Below, piece by piece: positions 56,450 to 64,000 of a DNA stretch of 64,000 nt (position 1 is its first letter; every line of letters starts with the position of its first letter). The DNA comes from Chryseobacterium viscerum (GTDB taxonomy: Bacteria; Bacteroidota; Bacteroidia; Flavobacteriales; Weeksellaceae): contig NZ_JAPDFT010000001.1 in assembly GCF_025949665.1 (NCBI RefSeq), positions 682,001 to 746,000 of the forward strand. Direction: 5' to 3'. The notes under the pieces are model-generated. The model made no database searches. It worked only from the letters and a program-made list of their open reading frames with translations, and was not told the DNA's origin. A program made the translations under genes and the position numbers.

Positions 56450-56836
56450 ATGTCATTCTGAATGAAGCGAAGCGTAGTGAAGAATCTCACTCTATATCTT
56501 CATTGAGAAATTTCCAATCTGGATTGAATTCTTTAATTAAGTTTTCTTTCTTTTGTCTGGTCCAGCCTTTTATTTGTTTCTCTCTATTTATTGCTGTCTC
56601 AATGTCACTAAAATGTTCAAAATATATTAAGTAAAAACATTTGTATTTTGAGGTGAAATTCTTTTCAATAGCCTCTGGATTTTTATGCCAGTATAGTCTG
56701 TTTTTCAAATCGTTGGTGACTCCTGTATACAATACTGTCTTTGTTTTATTAGTCAGTATATAGACATAGTAATTATGAGTACCTAATGTTTTCATTTGAG
56801 ATTCTTCATTACGCTATGCTTCATTCAGAATGACAT
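56450..56836. mobile_element. GIY-YIG element framed by 40-bp inverted repeats
   Basis: Left arm 56450-56489 and right arm 56797-56836 are inverted copies, 37 of 40 bases identical; each arm begins ATGTCATTCTGAATGAAGC when read from the outside inward. The 387-bp unit contains a single gene, the GIY-YIG nuclease. The gene's stop codon lies inside the left arm and its start codon is one base from the right arm. The arms resemble dispersed intergenic repeats of Bacteroidetes. Mobility is inferred; no target duplication was identified. Confidence 0.6.
56487..56795 (-). CDS. GIY-YIG nuclease family protein
   Basis: A 102-residue single-domain GIY-YIG protein. YYVYILTN and LYTGVTNDLKNR are the GIY and YIG halves, with the catalytic Arg in KNR and the Glu in the C-terminal helices (ETAINREKQIKGWTRQKK). 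Many Bacteroidetes carry dispersed copies annotated UPF0213-like; their role is unknown. It is the only gene in the inverted-repeat element. No homing or transposition partner is present. Confidence 0.9.
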   Translation of the reverse strand: MKTLGTHNYYVYILTNKTKTVLYTGVTNDLKNRLYWHKNPEAIEKNFTSKYKCFYLIYFEHFSDIETAINREKQIKGWTRQKKENLIKEFNPDWKFLNEDIE

Positions 56837-56851
56837 ACCGCAATAATTGTT

Positions 56852-59392
56852 TTAAGCTTTTTGTTCAGCTACAATTTCTTTTTTCTTGTTTTTGTTGATC
56901 CAGAAAATCCCAAATGCGGACAATAAAATAAATAATCCGAATGACAGCAGAGAAACCCATTTTCCTTTTTCTATTACTTCAGGTTCAAAAACCATTCTGA
57001 TATGGTGATTTCCTGCCGGAACATGTACTGCACGAAGCAAGTAATCTGCTTTGATATAAGGAACTTCTTTCTCATCCACCAGGACTTTCCATCCGTGAGG
57101 ATAATATACTTCAGAGAATACTGCCAATTGAGGCGTTTTCGACTGAGATTTAAATTCAAGTTCGTTAGGCTGGTATTTTGTAAGATTGATAAATGCTGTA
57201 GGATCTGCCTGAACTGGTTTGTTGTCAAAATATGATTTATCAGATGAAGCAATAACTGCTGTTTTTTTGTTGTCGATAGTTCCGATGGATTTTATTTCCT
57301 GATTAGGAGTATCTACAAACTTTAAATCACTTACAAACCATGCATTTCCGTTGGCTTTTGGATTAGGAACAACCTGTGGCTGCTCAGGTCCTCCGAAAAC
57401 CATGTATTTGGCATTTAATAAGTTTAATACATTAGGAGTTTTTACACTGTCTACACTATTGATGTATTCATTCAGAACATCATCATATCTTCTTAGTTTT
57501 ACAGCGTGGTAACCACCAATTGAAGCTTTAAAATAAGAGGTATTGGTCTCACTTGTTACTCCTAAAGTCTGGTTGTAAATTCTGTAGTGCGTTTTGTCTT
57601 TGTCGGCAATAGTTTCCAATGTTTTGTTGATGTTCACATTGGATAAAATAGATTCCAGATTCGGATTTCCCTGAACTTTTTCAGCCAGCAGGTCTGAACT
57701 TTCTGTCTGGAAAGGATTTTCAGCAAAGATTTTATCTACATAGTTTTCATCATTTAAGTAACGTTTGTTTACGGTCCAAAGATCAAATAAACTTACCACT
57801 CCAATTACTACCAAAGCAATATTCTGATTAAGCTTTTTCTTTAAAGTTAAGAATAATGCTGCCGCAGTAATGGCTACATAAATGAATGCTTTTATAGCGT
57901 CTATTCTGAATAGTTTATATCTTTCATCTACAAGATAATCAAGCAGGAAAGGAGGAAAATAAGTCTTTTCGCTTTCTGTTGAAAAACCTAGCAGTGATTT
58001 TCCGAAGATCAAGAGGATCAATAAAAATCCTAAAGTTCCACCTCCAACATACATAAGAATTTTCTGCTTATATTCTTCAGTAAGTTCTTCATCTGTGAAG
58101 AATCTGTATAACCCCAGAATGGCAATTAAAGGGAATAATAATTCTACAACCACCAGGATTGAAGAAGGTGCTCTGAATTTATTATAGAACGGAACATAAT
58201 CAATAAAGAAATCAGATAACGGCATAAAGTTACTTCCCCAAGCCAGTAAAATAGTCAAGATAGAAGCCCCTAAAATCCAGTAACGGTATTTTTTTCTGGC
58301 AAAGAAAAACCCTAATAAAGCAAGGAAACACACAATGGCTCCCTGATAAGCAGGTCCTGAAGTTCCCGGCTGATCTCCCCAGTACGTCATTCCGCTGAAA
58401 CCTTTTGAAATTCTGTCCATTTCAGCCTGTGAACCTACATTTTCCTGAACCAGTTCCTGAACTTTATTCATCATTTCTTTTCCTTCCGGCTCCTGGCTTC
58501 CTCCACCCATCAATCTTGGGATAAATAGGTTTAAAGTTTCAAGTTGTCCATAGCTCCACATCAGCATACTTTCTTTATCCATTCCGGATTTTCCTGAAGT
58601 GTGGCTGTCATTATTTAAGATCTGCTTTCCACGAACTGTTTCTTTTACATATTCCGAGTTGGCCATGATTCTTTGTGAATTCATTCCAACTCCGATAATA
58701 CATGATGCTGCAATAATTCCTGATGAAATAAGAAAATGCTTCATCGGTGTCTTTTTCTGAATGGCTCTGATGAGTTCAGACAGGAATAAGAATCCTAGTG
58801 CAAGGAACAGATAATACGTCATCTGTGGGTGATTGGCTGCAATCTGCAGTCCCATAAAAAGGGTAGTAACAATGAACCCCCAGATGTATTGTTTTCTAAT
58901 ATAAACGAGTAAAATTCCGGCTAGCAGCGGTGCAAAATATTCAATGGTATTTACTTTACCGTTATGTCCGGCTGCAATAATGATATAAAAATAGGTTGAA
59001 AGTCCAAAGAAAGTAGCCCCTAAAAGCGCATACTTCCAGTTTCTGACTACAACCATTCCCAAAAGGAAAAAACCTGCAAACAGCAGGAAGAGATAATTAA
59101 CCGGCCTTGGCAGGAAATTCAGATTGCTGTCGATTTTTTTGATGATGTCACCTTTGAACTGGCTTCCCATCTGATAAGTCGGCATTCCCCCAAACATGGA
59201 GTCACTCCAGTAGGTCTCATTTCCGGTATTCGCTCTATAGTCGAGCAGTTCTTTTGCTCCTCCTCTATATTGCACAATATCGTGCTGGAAAAGCTGTTTA
59301 CCTGTAAATACAGGAGTAGAATATAAAAATGCTAAAACTATAAATACTACTAATGAAGCTGCAATATAAATGAAGTTTTTATTTTTTGCCAT
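56852..59392 (-). CDS. YfhO-family membrane protein
   Basis: An 846-residue protein with about 12-14 TM segments in the first two thirds and a large extracytoplasmic region (about 590-800) before a last TM (about 815-833). LYSTPVFTGKQLFQHDIVQYRG and the WSDSMFGGMPTYQ stretch match YfhO, a GT-C-like family linked to glycosylation of surface polymers in Firmicutes. The catalytic acidic residues are not certain. It lies between the glycosyltransferase and a DUF4834 gene, consistent with an envelope operon. Confidence 0.87.
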   Translation of the reverse strand: MAKNKNFIYIAASLVVFIVLAFLYSTPVFTGKQLFQHDIVQYRGGAKELLDYRANTGNETYWSDSMFGGMPTYQMGSQFKGDIIKKIDSNLNFLPRPVNYLFLLFAGFFLLGMVVVRNWKYALLGATFFGLSTYFYIIIAAGHNGKVNTIEYFAPLLAGILLVYIRKQYIWGFIVTTLFMGLQIAANHPQMTYYLFLALGFLFLSELIRAIQKKTPMKHFLISSGIIAASCIIGVGMNSQRIMANSEYVKETVRGKQILNNDSHTSGKSGMDKESMLMWSYGQLETLNLFIPRLMGGGSQEPEGKEMMNKVQELVQENVGSQAEMDRISKGFSGMTYWGDQPGTSGPAYQGAIVCFLALLGFFFARKKYRYWILGASILTILLAWGSNFMPLSDFFIDYVPFYNKFRAPSSILVVVELLFPLIAILGLYRFFTDEELTEEYKQKILMYVGGGTLGFLLILLIFGKSLLGFSTESEKTYFPPFLLDYLVDERYKLFRIDAIKAFIYVAITAAALFLTLKKKLNQNIALVVIGVVSLFDLWTVNKRYLNDENYVDKIFAENPFQTESSDLLAEKVQGNPNLESILSNVNINKTLETIADKDKTHYRIYNQTLGVTSETNTSYFKASIGGYHAVKLRRYDDVLNEYINSVDSVKTPNVLNLLNAKYMVFGGPEQPQVVPNPKANGNAWFVSDLKFVDTPNQEIKSIGTIDNKKTAVIASSDKSYFDNKPVQADPTAFINLTKYQPNELEFKSQSKTPQLAVFSEVYYPHGWKVLVDEKEVPYIKADYLLRAVHVPAGNHHIRMVFEPEVIEKGKWVSLLSFGLFILLSAFGIFWINKNKKKEIVAEQKA

Positions 59393-59423
59393 GCTGGTTA
59401 TTATCTTTTATTTCTTGGAATGA

Positions 59424-59654
59424 TTACCTTTTGTCCTTACTCTCTTTCACCTCTTCATAGTCTACAGTTTCTGCATCCCAGTTAAGGTTCTGTTTGTTAT
59501 TCTTATTCGAGTTGTGTATGTCCTGCTGTCCGTTGTTTTGATTATTGTTATTAAAACGGTAACTATAAAATGTCTTAAAGAAAATTCTTTTCAGAATATT
59601 CCAGACAAAGAAAATAATAATGGCAGTGAGTACTAACTCAAGAATGTACTTCAT
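59424..59654 (-). CDS. DUF4834-like small membrane protein
   Basis: A 76-residue protein with one N-terminal TM (about 5-20) and a long Asn/Gln-rich cytoplasmic tail with an acidic end (DAETVDYEEVKESKD). The layout matches DUF4834, a Flavobacteriia family of unknown role. It is 31 bp upstream of the YfhO gene on the same strand and probably co-expressed. Confidence 0.8.
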   Translation of the reverse strand: MKYILELVLTAIIIFFVWNILKRIFFKTFYSYRFNNNNQNNGQQDIHNSNKNNKQNLNWDAETVDYEEVKESKDKR

Positions 59655-59667
59655 AATTTAAAAAATT

Positions 59668-59698
59668 TAAAGTTCAGGGTTTAAACTTTAAACCCTGA
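59668..59698. terminator. hairpin downstream of the DUF6263 gene
   Basis: TTCAGGGTTTA / TAAACCCTGAA perfect arms with a short loop. Only a weak T run follows on the minus strand, so it may be a terminator for the gene at 59719 or a repeat hairpin. Confidence 0.5.
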
Positions 59699-59718
59699 AT
59701 GCATTTAATTCAGTTATT

Positions 59719-60768
59719 TTATTTAGCAGATGGGTTTACCATTACCGAAGAATTGGAAACGCTTTTCATAGACTGAGACTGTTTTCCATCTGAAATGGTT
59801 TCTATCTGTGTCGTTTTTACATTGATATTCTGGTTGGTGATCCATCCTGTGCTTTCATCAAACTTAATGGTTCCGTTCTGAGCCAGTTCACTGCTCAGGC
59901 TGTGTGTAATAGGTCCCTGAGCTTTCTTTTCAGTCTTCTTAGGAATACCTCCGGTAACGGCAATTTCTGCTGTTCCGTTTCCTAAGCTTTTCATTACATA
60001 ATTAGAGGTTACTTTTACTGCTCCGCTTGCATCTGCATTTTCTGAAGTAGACCATTTCTCACCAATTTTTACTCCTTTTTTAGGAATAATCATCAGGTTT
60101 TTATGGAATTGATCTTTCAATACCTTTTCGTTGAATGATTCTTTAAGGCTTGCTACAACACTTGCTTTTTGATTGGCATCTTTGATAAGAGTTCCTACTG
60201 CATTGGAAACTTTTGTGTACACAGCATCAAATCCTGTGATAGAGATTACATTACCTTTTGTATCCATTTTCATGGCAAGTTTGTTTCCGGTAAGTGCCTT
60301 GTTTACGTTCCAGATCATTTTAAGATCATCTTCTTTAGGAAGAGCAAGTTTGGTATCTACTACTACAGTTTTTCCCTGTGCAGACTGAGAATTTCTTTTC
60401 GCTACAAGATTAAGGGTCATTTCATATACATTCCCTTTAATGTCATTAACTACAAAATTCATCTCATCTGTAGATTCGCTGGTTGCTGTGATAGATTTTC
60501 CCTGAGGATCCGTCATTGTTTTTACATCTCTCTGATAAGTGGTAAGAGGATATGTTTTTCCTTTTTCAAGCTTAAAAGTCTGTGTAATAACTCCTGCTGA
60601 ATCCTTGATTGCCGGGTTTTCTGCAACTTTTGCTACAGAATCTGCAGGAACTTCTACGGTTACTGTTTTTCCGGTTTTAGGATCTACTTTTGTTATTTTT
60701 GCTGTTTCTTTTTTACAAGATACAAGAGCTATTGATGATATAAGCGCAAGCGCTGCAATGTTCTTCAT
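59719..60768 (-). CDS. DUF6263-like lipoprotein
   Basis: A 349-residue exported lipoprotein with lipobox ending at Cys18 (IALVSC). A Lys/Thr-rich linker (KITKVDPKTGKTVTVEVP) precedes a large beta-rich domain with repeats of the kind seen in DUF6263 (VNDIKGNVYEMTLNLVAKR, NKLAMKMDTKGNVISITGF). The role is unknown, probably at the periplasmic face. It sits 12 bp after the serine hydrolase gene on the same strand. Confidence 0.78.
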   Translation of the reverse strand: MKNIAALALISSIALVSCKKETAKITKVDPKTGKTVTVEVPADSVAKVAENPAIKDSAGVITQTFKLEKGKTYPLTTYQRDVKTMTDPQGKSITATSESTDEMNFVVNDIKGNVYEMTLNLVAKRNSQSAQGKTVVVDTKLALPKEDDLKMIWNVNKALTGNKLAMKMDTKGNVISITGFDAVYTKVSNAVGTLIKDANQKASVVASLKESFNEKVLKDQFHKNLMIIPKKGVKIGEKWSTSENADASGAVKVTSNYVMKSLGNGTAEIAVTGGIPKKTEKKAQGPITHSLSSELAQNGTIKFDESTGWITNQNINVKTTQIETISDGKQSQSMKSVSNSSVMVNPSAK

Positions 60769-60780
60769 TTGATTTTAACT

Positions 60781-61902
60781 TTATTTTTTACTACTGTTTC
60801 TTACTATATTGTCTGCAATATCATGCAGTTTCCCCTGAGATTCTCCATCTGACTCATTGGACAGTACAACGACTCCTATATTTTTTGACGGATAGATCTG
60901 AAGCACACTTGAAAAACCAAATGTCCCTCCTGTATGATAAACCGTTTGCGTTCCGTCTTCATAGGTATGCAGTCTCCAATACAATCCAATAGCATCTCCT
61001 TCACTTTTTACAAGAGGAGTATGAGATGCTTTTACATACTTATTACTCTCATCCAGATGATACTGCATGTATTTCACCAGATCTTCTGTAGTGGACATAA
61101 TTCCACCTGCCGGAGCAAAAATCGTTGTGAAATTTCTTGGCATTACCTTTCCTTTTTCGTTGTAACAAGTCAATAGGTGTGCAGAATTCGTACCAATAAT
61201 GGTCTGGTTCATTTTCAGAGGTTTTGTAATATACTCTGAAAGCAGGTTTTCATAGCTTTTCTGATATACTTTTTCCAGGATATCTCCTGCCATTTGTGTT
61301 CCTACATTGGAATATCTGTATTCTGTTCCCGGTGCAAAATCAATTTTCGCCTGATGAAGATCTTCATAAAACTTCTTTTTTGAATAGTTTTTATAAAAAT
61401 CAGACAACGCTGCTGCAACAGAGTCCATCGGTTTTTTGAATGTTTCAGACTGATCCGGTAAAAACTGAGGCAATCCTGATGAATGATTGGTAAGGTTGCC
61501 AATTGTTATCGGATGCATTTCAAATTCAAGATTAGGATAATTTCCATTCAGATATTTCCTGATATCATCATCCATTTTGATTTTACCATCCACCAAAGCA
61601 TGAGCCAGAAGTGTTCCGGTAAAGGTCTTGGTAATGGAAGCAATCTCGTACAAACTTTTGGATGTCGGAAGTTCCGATTTTCCTATTTCGGTTGTTCCAT
61701 AATTATAAAAATAACTTTTACCATCTTTAAAAACACCTATTGAAAGCCCTACACGTGCAGGATTCTGCATATAAGAAAGAGCTTCCTTCTGAACCATTTT
61801 GTCAAGTTCAGTGGTAAGGGAGTTGTCGGTTGCTATATTTTTTGTCTGTGCATTATAAATAAATGGCGCAAAAAATAATGGTAAAAGCAATTTTATTTTC
61901 AT
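60781..61902 (-). CDS. serine hydrolase, beta-lactamase/class C type
   Basis: A 373-residue exported enzyme with signal peptide 1-18 (FFAPFIYNAQ). Penicillin-binding-fold motifs: SITK (catalytic Ser and Lys, about residue 92), YSN (in YRYSNVG) and HTG (YHTGGTFG). These proteins are usually esterases or D-amino peptidases rather than true beta-lactamases, and antibiotic hydrolysis is not implied. It follows rlmB by 2 bp and precedes the DUF6263 gene. Confidence 0.9.
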   Translation of the reverse strand: MKIKLLLPLFFAPFIYNAQTKNIATDNSLTTELDKMVQKEALSYMQNPARVGLSIGVFKDGKSYFYNYGTTEIGKSELPTSKSLYEIASITKTFTGTLLAHALVDGKIKMDDDIRKYLNGNYPNLEFEMHPITIGNLTNHSSGLPQFLPDQSETFKKPMDSVAAALSDFYKNYSKKKFYEDLHQAKIDFAPGTEYRYSNVGTQMAGDILEKVYQKSYENLLSEYITKPLKMNQTIIGTNSAHLLTCYNEKGKVMPRNFTTIFAPAGGIMSTTEDLVKYMQYHLDESNKYVKASHTPLVKSEGDAIGLYWRLHTYEDGTQTVYHTGGTFGFSSVLQIYPSKNIGVVVLSNESDGESQGKLHDIADNIVRNSSKK

Positions 61903-61904
61903 GT

Positions 61905-62654
61905 TTAAGGAGTTGGTATAGCAGTCATTTTCTGTCTTACCGCTTCATACAAAATCGCTCCACATGCTACAGAAACATTCAGAGATTGAGTTTTTCCTTC
62001 AATAGGAAGTTTTATTTTTTCGTCAGCATGATGCAGTACTTCTTTAGAAATTCCGGTTTCTTCATTTCCCATAACAATAGCACATGGCTCTGTAAGGTTC
62101 ACATCATAAATTAATTTCTGAGCTTTTTCACTGGCAGCATACACGGAAATTCCACTTTGCTGAAGGAAATCCACAGCATGAGCCAGATTATTTTCTTTAC
62201 AAATTTTAATATTGTAAATAGCACCTGCAGAGGTTTTTATAGCATCAGAATTAATAGGAGCAGCGCCCTTTTCCGGAATGATTATAGCATCAACACCCAC
62301 ACATTCTGCTGTTCTGCAGATTGCTCCAAAGTTTCTTACATCAGTAAGTCTGTCCAGAATCAAAAGAAAAGGAGTTTTTCCCTGTTCAAATAACTGTGGA
62401 ACAATATCCTCCACTTTATGAAACGGTACATCCGAAATAAAAGCGACCACACCCTGGTGGTTTTTTCTTGTAAAACGGTTCAGTTTTTCAACCGGAACAT
62501 AATTGGGACGGATTTTATTTTTCGCTAAAATTGCTTTTAGTTCAGCATAAATAGGACCTTGAAGTGCATTCTGCACAAAGACCTTGTCAATCGTTTTTCC
62601 CGCTTCAATTGCTTCAATCACGGGACGCAGCCCGAAAATAAAATCGTCTTTCAT
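61905..62654 (-). CDS. rlmB: 23S rRNA (guanosine-2'-O-)-methyltransferase RlmB
   Basis: A 249-residue SpoU/TrmH (SPOUT) methyltransferase. The N-terminal RNA-binding region has FIFGLRPVIEAIEAGK. The SPOUT motifs are LDRLTDVRNFGAICRTAECVG, VMGNEETGISKEV and LPIEGKTQSLNVSVACGAILYE. RlmB methylates G2251 of 23S rRNA in the peptidyl-transferase loop. It is 2 bp upstream of the serine hydrolase gene. Confidence 0.92.
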   Translation of the reverse strand: MKDDFIFGLRPVIEAIEAGKTIDKVFVQNALQGPIYAELKAILAKNKIRPNYVPVEKLNRFTRKNHQGVVAFISDVPFHKVEDIVPQLFEQGKTPFLLILDRLTDVRNFGAICRTAECVGVDAIIIPEKGAAPINSDAIKTSAGAIYNIKICKENNLAHAVDFLQQSGISVYAASEKAQKLIYDVNLTEPCAIVMGNEETGISKEVLHHADEKIKLPIEGKTQSLNVSVACGAILYEAVRQKMTAIPTP

Positions 62655-62673
62655 TGAGTTGTTAAAATTTTAT

Positions 62674-62719
62674 GTTTAAGGTTCAAAGTTTAAAGTTCAA
62701 AGTTTAATGTTTAAAGTTT
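62674..62719. repeat. left repeat flank of the four-helix-bundle gene
   Basis: A low-complexity run of GTTTAAAGTTCAAAG-like units. In the opposite orientation it resembles the AAGGTTT-type array on the other side of the gene, so the two form imperfect inverted flanks. Confidence 0.45.
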
Positions 62720-62725
62720 TGAAAT

Positions 62726-63118
62726 TCAATTTTTGTACTTTGTTCCTTTTAAATCTGTTGTATTTAAATATTTTATAAATGAGCTGATCTTTTTACTTAA
62801 TGTTTCTGTCTGCTCAATTAATGTTTCAAATTTTTCCTGAGAAATAAAATTTCTATCAAAAACCCGATACAATTGTGATCTGGTTTCTCCACAGGACGCT
62901 TTCGCAATAGAAAGGAATTGTATAAATTCTCTATTACCGTTTCTTTCAAATCCTTCAGCAATATTATCCATTACTGAGCCTGAAGATCCATCAATTTGAT
63001 TACAGAGTTTAAAGTTATTCTTAAGGTTGGTAGATGCTATGATGTCATAGATTTCATTACAAAGTTGTCGGGATAACTTCCATATCTCTAAATCCTCAAA
63101 TCTATTAATAGTTCCCAT
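62726..63118 (-). CDS. four-helix-bundle protein (23S rRNA IVS-associated family)
   Basis: A 130-residue all-helical protein. Family marks (TIGR02436-like): [56 protein letters not shown] and the later [12 protein letters not shown]. The family was first seen in 23S rRNA intervening sequences, but many copies are scattered in genomes with unknown role. This copy is not in an rRNA gene. It is flanked by imperfect inverted repeats, one of them the 7x7-bp array at 63125. Confidence 0.87.
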   Translation of the reverse strand: MGTINRFEDLEIWKLSRQLCNEIYDIIASTNLKNNFKLCNQIDGSSGSVMDNIAEGFERNGNREFIQFLSIAKASCGETRSQLYRVFDRNFISQEKFETLIEQTETLSKKISSFIKYLNTTDLKGTKYKN

Positions 63119-63124
63119 AACTTT

Positions 63125-63173
63125 AAACCTTAAACCTTAAACCTTAAACCTTAAACCTTAAACCTTAAACCTT
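63125..63173. repeat. 7 x 7-bp tandem repeat (AAACCTT)n
   Basis: Seven perfect copies of AAACCTT (minus strand AAGGTTT), directly before the start of the four-helix-bundle gene. Partial units continue at both edges. It is a simple sequence likely to vary in copy number. Confidence 0.92.
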
Positions 63174-63177
63174 AAAT

Positions 63178-63648
63178 CTAATACTTCTCTCCTAAAATTG
63201 CTCTTTTCTGTGCCATCACATATCCATAGTGAAGGCTTTCATGCATATTGTTGAAGATAATAGCATCCTGGATGCTTTTCAGATCCATCCCGAAACTTGT
63301 TGTGTAAGGAGTGTAGTCTGAGAAAAAATCACTGTCATAATCCTTCATTAAAATCTTTGAAGTTTCTGTAAGTAAAAATTCTAAATCTTCCACTTCTGAT
63401 TTCTGAACATTCAAATTCGGTAAAGTTCCTTTCTTGTATGTTTCAATCCAATACTTATCAATACGGAAAGGATTTCCGCTTAGGTAATAATGCAAAAGCT
63501 GTTGTGTAGCAACAGTATGAGCAATATTCCAGTAAATATTATTGTTGAAACCATCCGGAATCAGAATCAGATCTTCATGAGATGTATTCTGAAGGAGGTC
63601 TAAAAGGTTCTTTCTTACCTGTCTGTGCGCTTGAAAATGATAATTCAT
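63178..63648 (-). CDS. DinB family protein
   Basis: A 156-residue DinB-like four-helix protein. Conserved His in NIAHTVATQQLL and HESLHYGYVMAQKRAIL are the metal-binding positions of the YfiT/DinB superfamily. Members are usually small thiol-dependent or metal-dependent enzymes; function here unknown. It lies just beyond the tandem repeat and before an AT-rich gap. Confidence 0.85.
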   Translation of the reverse strand: MNYHFQAHRQVRKNLLDLLQNTSHEDLILIPDGFNNNIYWNIAHTVATQQLLHYYLSGNPFRIDKYWIETYKKGTLPNLNVQKSEVEDLEFLLTETSKILMKDYDSDFFSDYTPYTTSFGMDLKSIQDAIIFNNMHESLHYGYVMAQKRAILGEKY

Positions 63649-63842
63649 TTTGCAAAATTTTTAATCACCAAAAATAGTTTAATAAACTGGAAATGACAAT
63701 TTTTTTGAGTAAAGGATTGAAGTTAAAATTTTTTAACTATTCAGAAAAAGGATAGATTTAGGTTATTTTTCTAAAGATTTTTATCTTAATCATGGTGTTT
63801 TTTAGTCTAATTTTACAAAACGTACAAGGTGTATATCAGCAT

Positions 63843-63876
63843 AAAGCCTTCCAGTGAAAAGATTCAGGAAGGCTTT
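63843..63876. terminator. hairpin downstream of the T9SS cargo gene
   Basis: AAAGCCTTCC / GGAAGGCTTT arms with a 14-nt loop, just downstream of the minus-strand gene ending at 63913. The tail on that strand has only a short T run. Confidence 0.65.
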
Positions 63877-63912
63877 AATGGTTCTGTTTATGATATGATT
63901 TTACAGGCAGTT

Positions 63913-64000
63913 TTATTTTTTGATGATTTTATGTTTAAATGTGGTTCCGTCTTTTAGAACAATATTTAAAAAATAAATTCCTGTACTGTATGATGAAAGA
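63913..64000 (-). CDS. T9SS type A sorting domain protein, C-terminal end only
   Basis: The last 28 codons and the stop of a gene entering from the right edge. The tail reads LSSYSTGIYFLNIVLKDG, then TTFKHKIIKK, the classic type A C-terminal sorting signal (SxGxYxxxI...DGxxxxxKxxKK). It directs cargo across the outer membrane by the type IX system. The catalytic or adhesive part is outside the window. Confidence 0.85.
   Translation of the reverse strand, partial: LSSYSTGIYFLNIVLKDGTTFKHKIIKK

Noticed and set aside
60781..61902. Antibiotic-resistance beta-lactamase
   Set aside because: SxxK, YSN and HTG motifs are shared by many esterases and peptidases, and the genomic context is housekeeping.
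63125..63173. Possible CRISPR or telomere-like repeat
   Set aside because: The units are contiguous 7-mers with no spacers, and AAACCTT is not a telomere unit; no cas gene is present.

Overview
The window looks like a chromosomal segment of a Flavobacteriia (Bacteroidetes) genome, most like Chryseobacterium or a close Weeksellaceae relative. Supporting signs are an AT-rich composition, weak Shine-Dalgarno signals, repeated Bacteroidetes-type -7 boxes (TAnnTTTG), a SusC/SusD pair, a Bacteroidetes-type T6SS Hcp (TssD) and VgrG, a C-terminal T9SS sorting tail at the right edge, DUF779, DUF1343/NamZ, DUF3472 and DUF4834 genes, and a bifunctional aminolipid acyltransferase. The genus is inferred from protein resemblance, not from a search.

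Layout. 1-8.8 kb: aldehyde dehydrogenase (cut by the left edge), Zn alcohol dehydrogenase and a DUF779 protein, a dicarboxylate-type symporter, a subtilisin-like lipoprotein, the cbpA-cbpM chaperone pair and a CBS-type cysteine synthase. 8.84-8.96 kb: a short intergenic with three DnaA boxes at exact 11-bp spacing. 9-15.7 kb: an FtsX-like permease, a NamZ-type muramidase, envelope and thioredoxin-like proteins, and an HxlR regulator divergent from two hydrolases. 15.8-25.7 kb: a LytS-type histidine kinase and its probable LytTR response regulator flank a secreted zinc metalloprotease and a SusC/SusD uptake pair. A 21-bp-period tandem repeat typical of LytTR operators sits upstream of the metalloprotease.

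25.9-39.6 kb: two identical tRNA-Phe genes, with matching promoters and terminators, lie in direct orientation 13,566 bp apart. Between them is an orphan T6SS cargo cluster: hcp, vgrG, a likely cysteine-centred effector, a stack of small two-TM proteins (one frameshifted), an unknown probable adaptor, a 1410-residue PAAR-like effector carrying both a GH19 glycan hydrolase and a CHAP-like peptidase, and a lipoprotein that is probably its immunity factor. No structural T6SS genes and no integrase are visible.

39.7-64 kb: mostly housekeeping and lipid/envelope genes (aminolipid acyltransferase, aspartate kinase, fructose-bisphosphatase, menC, glnS, oleate hydratase with an AraC regulator, a YpdA-type reductase, glycosyltransferase, YfhO protein, rlmB). 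Interspersed are a double-glycine Cys-rich peptide gene at 45.2 kb, a GIY-YIG gene framed by 40-bp inverted repeats at 56.5 kb, and a four-helix-bundle gene beside a 7x7-bp tandem repeat at 63.1 kb. The right edge catches the last 28 codons of a T9SS cargo protein.

Several intergenic segments (0.64-0.78, 25.69-25.86, 48.78, 55.09, 59.67 kb) look like dispersed repeats or hairpins. No rRNA, CRISPR array, transposase or prophage structural module was seen.
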